Made by a program: the position numbers and the translations under genes. Of a stretch of DNA of 64,000 nt, positions 60,375 through 64,000 are shown in pieces (positions within the stretch are counted from its first letter, which is position 1; every line of letters begins with the position of its first letter). The stretch lies in NCBI GenBank assembly GCA_045631485.1, contig JAZQUU010000026.1:1-64000 (forward strand), written 5' to 3'. Under the pieces are notes generated by a model, which searched no databases, was not told where the DNA came from, and saw only the letters and a list, made by a program, of their open reading frames with translations. Origin of the DNA: SIG452 sp045631485 (GTDB lineage: Bacteria; Bacillota; Clostridia; UMGS1840).

Positions 60375-60460
60375 ACTGTACCACCCTATCTTCTTTCTTC
60401 ACGCAATTTTTCTTAAATATTGAAACAACGTGTGGTTTATCCAAAAATTTTTCACATAAC

Positions 60461-60489
60461 ATTGTAACATAAAAATACGAAAAAATCAA
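60461..60489 (-). promoter_or_regulatory. promoter of the PucR-type gene (and ftsEX cluster)
   Basis: TTGATT (60484-60489), 17 bases, TACAAT (60461-60466) on the minus strand. Confidence 0.65.
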
Positions 60490-60525
60490 GTTTTTTTACA
60501 TATATTTATAAATATATTTATAATC

Positions 60526-61194
60526 TTACACAATTTTTTCCAGTTCTTCCACCATTTTCTGAATTTCGGGAGCATTATCACCACCGCCCCGGGCATTCAA
60601 AACACCTCTGAGACGGAATAATTCTTTCGCAAAATATTGTTTGGTTAAATCATCACTTTTGCCAAGCAGCTTTCTGCCCAACAAGTAACTGATTTCATCA
60701 CAATTCGGTTCTTTCCCCGCAGAAACCGAAAGTGCCACATAAAATCGTCTGTCCTCCACGGCAATTCTTTCGTCGTTGATAACAAATCCGTTCTCCGCCA
60801 AAAAGCTTCGTAAAACAGGAATTTCACTCTGCGGTTGCAAAACCATATATTTCGCACGACGGGCAATTTCGATATCATTCTCTAAAATTTGCGCAATGAG
60901 ACGCCCTCCCATTCCGCAAATGGATATCACATCAAAATCAATGTCGGAAAGTTCGTGCAAACCATCACTTTTTATGGTTTGAATCTGCTCTTTCATCCGG
61001 TAAGCCACAATATTTTTGGAAGCCGTTTTTAACGGACCGTCCCGCAAATCACAGGCATAAGCTTTTTTTATTTTTTTGTTTTGCAATAAATAAATGGGCA
61101 GGTATCCGTGATCACAACCGATATCACATAAAATCTCCGGTTCACCTATCATTTCTGCCACGGTTTTTAACCGTTCTGTAATCGGAATATGCAT
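60526..61194 (-). CDS. trmK: tRNA (adenine(22)-N1)-methyltransferase
   Basis: A SAM-dependent methyltransferase (COG2384) that makes m1A22 in tRNAs of Gram-positive bacteria. The 222-residue protein begins MHIPITERLKTVAEMI; motif I is LCDIGCDHGYLPIYLL, motif IV is ISICGMGGRLIAQIL, and LQPQSEIPVLRSFLAENGF follows, with a C-terminal coiled coil. TTGGAG lies eight bases before ATG 61194. The open frame up to 61383 is AT-rich non-coding DNA translated as Phe-rich sequence and is discarded. It is monocistronic and divergent from the amino acid ABC genes. Confidence 0.93.
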   Translation of the reverse strand: MHIPITERLKTVAEMIGEPEILCDIGCDHGYLPIYLLQNKKIKKAYACDLRDGPLKTASKNIVAYRMKEQIQTIKSDGLHELSDIDFDVISICGMGGRLIAQILENDIEIARRAKYMVLQPQSEIPVLRSFLAENGFVINDERIAVEDRRFYVALSVSAGKEPNCDEISYLLGRKLLGKSDDLTKQYFAKELFRLRGVLNARGGGDNAPEIQKMVEELEKIV

Positions 61195-61317
61195 AAAATT
61201 TTCTCCAAATTGCTGTATTTTTTCTATACACATTATATCATAAAAGAATTTTTTTGTCAAATTATAAAGAAAAAAGAAAAAAATCTCACAAAAATTTATA
61301 AAAATGCAAAAATATGG

Positions 61318-61346
61318 TTGATTTTTCAAAAAGAATATGCTAAAAT
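61318..61346 (+). promoter_or_regulatory. promoter of the amino acid ABC operon
   Basis: TTGATT (61318-61323), 17 bases, TAAAAT (61341-61346). Confidence 0.75.
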
Positions 61347-61398
61347 GTAAAGGCATATTATATAGAAAAAATTTTTTATGCAAAAGGAGATTTTAACT

Positions 61399-62169
61399 AT
61401 GAAAAAAATCATGCAAGTTCTGGCATTGGTTCTCTGTGCATTACTGCTCTTCACCGGATGCCAGTCCGCTACCAACGGTCCTGCCGAAAAAGAAAAATTA
61501 GTAATCGGCTACACCATTTATGAACCCATGAACTACTTAGATGAAAACGGCGAATTAACCGGTTTTGATACCGAATTTGCAAACGCTGTTTGCGAAAAAT
61601 TAGGTATGACTCCCGAATTCGTAGAAATCAACTGGGATACCAAATTTGTTGCTCTGGATGCTAACCAGTTTGACTGTATCTGGAACGGTATGACCATTTC
61701 CGATGAAGTAAAAGCAAACTGTCTGGTTTCCAAAGCATACGTTAAAAATGCTCAGGTTGTTGTAATGGCAAAAGATAAAATTGCCGATTACACCACCGTT
61801 GAAAGCTTAAAAGGTTTAAAATTTGCTGCTGAAGCAGGTTCCGCAGGTGAACAGGCAATCAAAGATAACGGCTTAGATGCAAACTATGCTCCTGTTGCTG
61901 CTCAGACCGATGCTTTAATGGCAGTAGCTGCAGGCCAGGCTGATGCTTGTGTAATCGATATCACTATGGCTAAAGCTTCCACCGCTGAAGGAACCAGCTA
62001 TGCAGACTACACCTATGGTGTGGAACTGACCGCTGAAGAATATGGTATCGGCTTCAGAAAAGCAGACACCGCGCTTTTAGAATCTGTTAACACCGCAATT
62101 GATGAGTTGGTTGCAGACGGCACCTTACCCGCTCTGGCTGAAAAATACGAACTGAACCTGGCGTTCTAA
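61399..62169 (+). CDS. amino acid ABC transporter substrate-binding lipoprotein
   Basis: A 256-residue extracellular solute-binding protein of family 3. The signal peptide MKKIMQVLALVLCALLLFTGC ends in a lipobox, so the mature N-terminal Cys is lipidated. The domain reads GYTIYEPMNYLDENGELTGFDTEFANAVCEKLG and later EAGSAGEQAIKDN and AGQADACVIDITMA, a polar amino acid pattern; the ligand is not predictable. AAAGGAG precedes ATG 61399, whereas the in-frame ATG at 61378 lies upstream of it. A terminator-like hairpin separates it from the permease, which would give more binding protein than channel. Confidence 0.93.
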   Translation: MKKIMQVLALVLCALLLFTGCQSATNGPAEKEKLVIGYTIYEPMNYLDENGELTGFDTEFANAVCEKLGMTPEFVEINWDTKFVALDANQFDCIWNGMTISDEVKANCLVSKAYVKNAQVVVMAKDKIADYTTVESLKGLKFAAEAGSAGEQAIKDNGLDANYAPVAAQTDALMAVAAGQADACVIDITMAKASTAEGTSYADYTYGVELTAEEYGIGFRKADTALLESVNTAIDELVADGTLPALAEKYELNLAF

Positions 62170-62189
62170 TTTGAAATATTCAAAATAGC

Positions 62190-62225
62190 AAAAAGGGTTG
62201 TGACATTTTTGAAACAACCCTTTTT
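62190..62225 (+). terminator. intra-operon terminator/attenuator
   Basis: AAAAAGGGTTGT (62190-62201) with ACAACCCTTTTT (62214-62225), a 12-bp stem, 20 bases before the permease gene. Confidence 0.85.
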
Positions 62226-62244
62226 CGTAAGTTAAGAGGTTTTT

Positions 62245-62892
62245 ATGCAACTTTTTTTAAAGGTTACTATGAGCCTTTTGGAGGGCTTTGTAACAACACT
62301 GAAAATATTCGGATTAACACTTGTGATGGCACTTCCGTTGGGATTGATTATTTCCTTCGGTTCCATGAGTAAGCTAAAAATTATTAAATATCCAATTAAA
62401 ACCCTGATTTGGATTATCCGAGGAACTCCCTTAATGCTGCAGCTGATTGCCTTCGGCTTTGGACCCGGCTTATTGGGTGTGAAGGGCGTGAATCTGTTTT
62501 ATGCAGTAATGTTCGCATTTGTGTTGAACTATTCCTGCTATTTTGCAGAAATATTCAGAGGCAGTATCGAAAGTATCCCCAAAGGACAATACGAAGCAGG
62601 TGCTGTGCTTGGCTTAACCAAACGACAGGTATTTTTCAAAATTATTTTGATGCAGGTGGTAAAAAGAATTATTGCTCCCATGAGCAACGAGTTTTTAACT
62701 CTGGTAAAAGATACCTCCCTTGCCAACACCATTATGATTTACGAAATTACATGGAATGCAAAACGAATGATGAATGCGGAGCATATCCTTTGGCCCCTAT
62801 TTTACTCGGGTGCATTCTATCTCGCATTCTGCGGAATTTTAACCCTTCTGTTCGGATATATTGAAAAGAAACTCAGCTACTATAAAGTGTAA
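62245..62892 (+). CDS. amino acid ABC transporter permease
   Basis: A 215-residue HisM/GlnP-type permease with about five helices. The N-terminal FVTTLKIFGLTLVMALPLGLIISFG and TLIWIIRGTPLMLQLIAFGFG are typical of the family. The EAA loop that contacts the ATPase is YEAGAVLGLTKRQVFFKIILMQ, and LTLVKDTSLAN follows. It lies between the binding protein and ATPase genes, 16 bases before the latter, and is clearly part of the same transporter. Confidence 0.93.
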   Translation: MQLFLKVTMSLLEGFVTTLKIFGLTLVMALPLGLIISFGSMSKLKIIKYPIKTLIWIIRGTPLMLQLIAFGFGPGLLGVKGVNLFYAVMFAFVLNYSCYFAEIFRGSIESIPKGQYEAGAVLGLTKRQVFFKIILMQVVKRIIAPMSNEFLTLVKDTSLANTIMIYEITWNAKRMMNAEHILWPLFYSGAFYLAFCGILTLLFGYIEKKLSYYKV

Positions 62893-62907
62893 GAAAGCAG
62901 GTTCCTT

Positions 62908-63654
62908 ATGTTAGAAGTAAACAATCTTATGAAAAGCTTCGGAAAAACCGAGGTCTTAAAGGGAGTCAGCTTCTCCATCAAAAAAGGTGAAGTACTCTCC
63001 ATCATCGGTTCCTCCGGCGGCGGTAAAACTACCCTGCTGCGTTGCTTGAATTTTCTGGAATTTGCAGAAAAAGGAACAATTTCAGTCAACGGTAAGGAAA
63101 TTTATAACGGTGAACAAAAGGATAAAATGAACGAACAATACATCCGTGAAATGCGTCTGCATTTTGGATTGGTGTTTCAATCCTTTAATCTGTTTCCCCA
63201 ATACACGGTGCTAAAAAACATCACGCTGGCACCCACCCTTTTAAAAGTGGACACGCCCGAAAACATTGAAAAGAAAGCATTGGAACTCATTGAAAAAGTT
63301 GGTCTTTCCAGCAAAGTCAATAACTATCCTTGCGAACTTTCCGGCGGTCAGCAACAACGTGTTGCCATTGCAAGAGCCTTGGCATTAAATCCCGATATTT
63401 TATGTTTTGATGAGCCCACTTCTGCTTTAGACCCGGAATTAACCGGTGAAGTTTTAAAAGTAATCAAGCAGCTTGCGGACCAAAACACAACGATGGTCAT
63501 TGTTACTCACGAAATGTCTTTTGCAAGAGATGTTTCCGATAAAGTAATTTTTATTGATAACGGTGTGATTGTGGAACAAGGAACTCCCGAAGAAGTCTTT
63601 GACAATCCCAAAAGTGAGCGTCTGCACGCTTTCCTACAAAGCTATCATACTTAA
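62908..63654 (+). CDS. amino acid ABC transporter ATP-binding protein
   Basis: The 248-residue ATPase of the polar amino acid importer. Walker A is GSSGGGKTTLLRC, the Q-loop FQSFNLFPQYTVLKN, the signature LSGGQQQRVAIARALAL, Walker B ILCFDEPTSALDPE, and the H-loop THEMSFARDVSDKVIF. All residues for ATP hydrolysis are intact. A terminator follows at once, so the operon ends here. Confidence 0.96.
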   Translation: MLEVNNLMKSFGKTEVLKGVSFSIKKGEVLSIIGSSGGGKTTLLRCLNFLEFAEKGTISVNGKEIYNGEQKDKMNEQYIREMRLHFGLVFQSFNLFPQYTVLKNITLAPTLLKVDTPENIEKKALELIEKVGLSSKVNNYPCELSGGQQQRVAIARALALNPDILCFDEPTSALDPELTGEVLKVIKQLADQNTTMVIVTHEMSFARDVSDKVIFIDNGVIVEQGTPEEVFDNPKSERLHAFLQSYHT

Positions 63655-63661
63655 AAAAAAG

Positions 63662-63692
63662 AAAAAAGGATATACGCTGTATATCCTTTTTT
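63662..63692 (+). terminator. terminator of the amino acid ABC operon
   Basis: AAAAAAGGATATAC (63662-63675) with GTATATCCTTTTTT (63679-63692), a perfect 14-bp stem with a GCT loop. Confidence 0.92.
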
Positions 63693-63724
63693 CATCCAAT
63701 TTTAACGGAAAGGTATCCGCTGAT

Positions 63725-64000
63725 ATGAATCAAAATCTTCAACAACTTTTAGATAAAATGGAATATGCGATTTTTGATTTAGACGGTACTCTGTTGGATT
63801 CTATGCCAATCTGGGTAAATCTGGGAGAAACTGTTCTAAAATCTCTGGGAATCATCCCTGATGAAGAAACAACCGCACGGTTTCGCACAATGACTCTGAC
63901 GCAATCGTCTTACTATATCAAAGAACATTTTCCGCTTAAAATCAGCGCAGAAGAATTACTGCAGCTATTTACCGATACTGTGCGCAAGGGATACGAAGAA
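63725..64000 (+). CDS. HAD family phosphatase, N-terminal part (cut by window edge)
   Basis: The first 92 codons of a HAD-IA hydrolase are present and the frame is open to the end of the window. Motif I is AIFDLDGTLLDSMPIWV with both Asp residues, typical of beta-phosphoglucomutase-like phosphatases; the helical cap begins at about residue 25. A GGAAAGG site lies 11 bases before ATG 63725. It follows the ABC operon terminator by 32 bases, so it is probably a separate transcript. Substrate cannot be inferred. Confidence 0.8.
   Translation, partial: MNQNLQQLLDKMEYAIFDLDGTLLDSMPIWVNLGETVLKSLGIIPDEETTARFRTMTLTQSSYYIKEHFPLKISAEELLQLFTDTVRKGYEE

Noticed and set aside
61195..61383. Extended Phe-rich N-terminus for TrmK
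   Set aside because: It is AT-rich intergenic DNA overlapping the start region of the divergent ABC operon; TTGGAG marks ATG 61194.

Overview
The window reads as a low-GC, Gram-positive-type chromosome segment from an anaerobic, spore-forming member of the Clostridia (Bacillota), probably an uncultured gut lineage. The evidence is a SpoIIR sporulation gene, strong AAAGGAG-type ribosome sites, sigma-A promoters with 17-base spacers, pyruvate phosphate dikinase, a ten-gene iron-sulfur/flavin operon typical of anaerobes, a THF riboswitch on a folate ECF gene, and short palindromic repeats of the kind common in gut Firmicutes. Species assignment is inference. Most genes lie on the minus strand.

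Layout. 1-4.6 kb: the start of an aldo/keto reductase, a flavodoxin, a class II aldolase, a tandem pair of HAD phosphatases, then an AT-rich island with two small orphan genes (one WapI-immunity-like) set among direct repeats and palindromes. 4.6-7.0 kb: kbl-tdh threonine catabolism operon with a consensus promoter. 7.0-10.9 kb: tRNA-Arg(CCG), trmO, a DUF11 repeat protein, and a dehydrogenase divergent from an AraC regulator. 11-16.7 kb: a probable sugar or glycoside locus (Gfo/Idh/MocA oxidoreductase, SDR, AraC, sodium symporter, MGH1-like glycosidase). 16.8-27.1 kb: the most interesting locus, an HdrB-HdrC-HdrA-FlxD-FlxC-FlxB-FlxA operon continuing into a soluble fumarate-reductase-like FrdB-FrdA pair and an AspT-like transporter, with a promoter and a near-perfect Rex operator in front. 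27.2-31 kb: a second sodium symporter, a degenerate E2-like acyltransferase, an EamA transporter and a small membrane protein. 31-31.75 kb: gene remnant and palindromes. 31.8-46.9 kb: housekeeping genes (gap, guaB, obgE, proBA, UPF0182, smc-ftsY) and a FolT-FolC fusion under a THF riboswitch. 47-50.5 kb: M20 peptidase, histidine phosphatase, a PLD-nuclease/EVE-like protein beside a second palindrome array. 50.6-61.2 kb: ppdK, spoIIR, ispE, ctpA, an M23 hydrolase, ftsEX, a PucR-type regulator and trmK. 61.3-64 kb: a polar amino acid ABC transporter and the start of another HAD phosphatase.

How it fits together. The Hdr-Flx-Frd operon suggests a cytoplasmic complex that takes electrons from NADH, splits them by flavin-based bifurcation, and sends the high-potential half to fumarate while reducing ferredoxin. 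The AspT-like carrier at the end of the operon could exchange the dicarboxylates or aspartate. The Rex-like site fits control by the NADH/NAD+ ratio. This model is inference from gene content; the individual family assignments are seen in the sequence.
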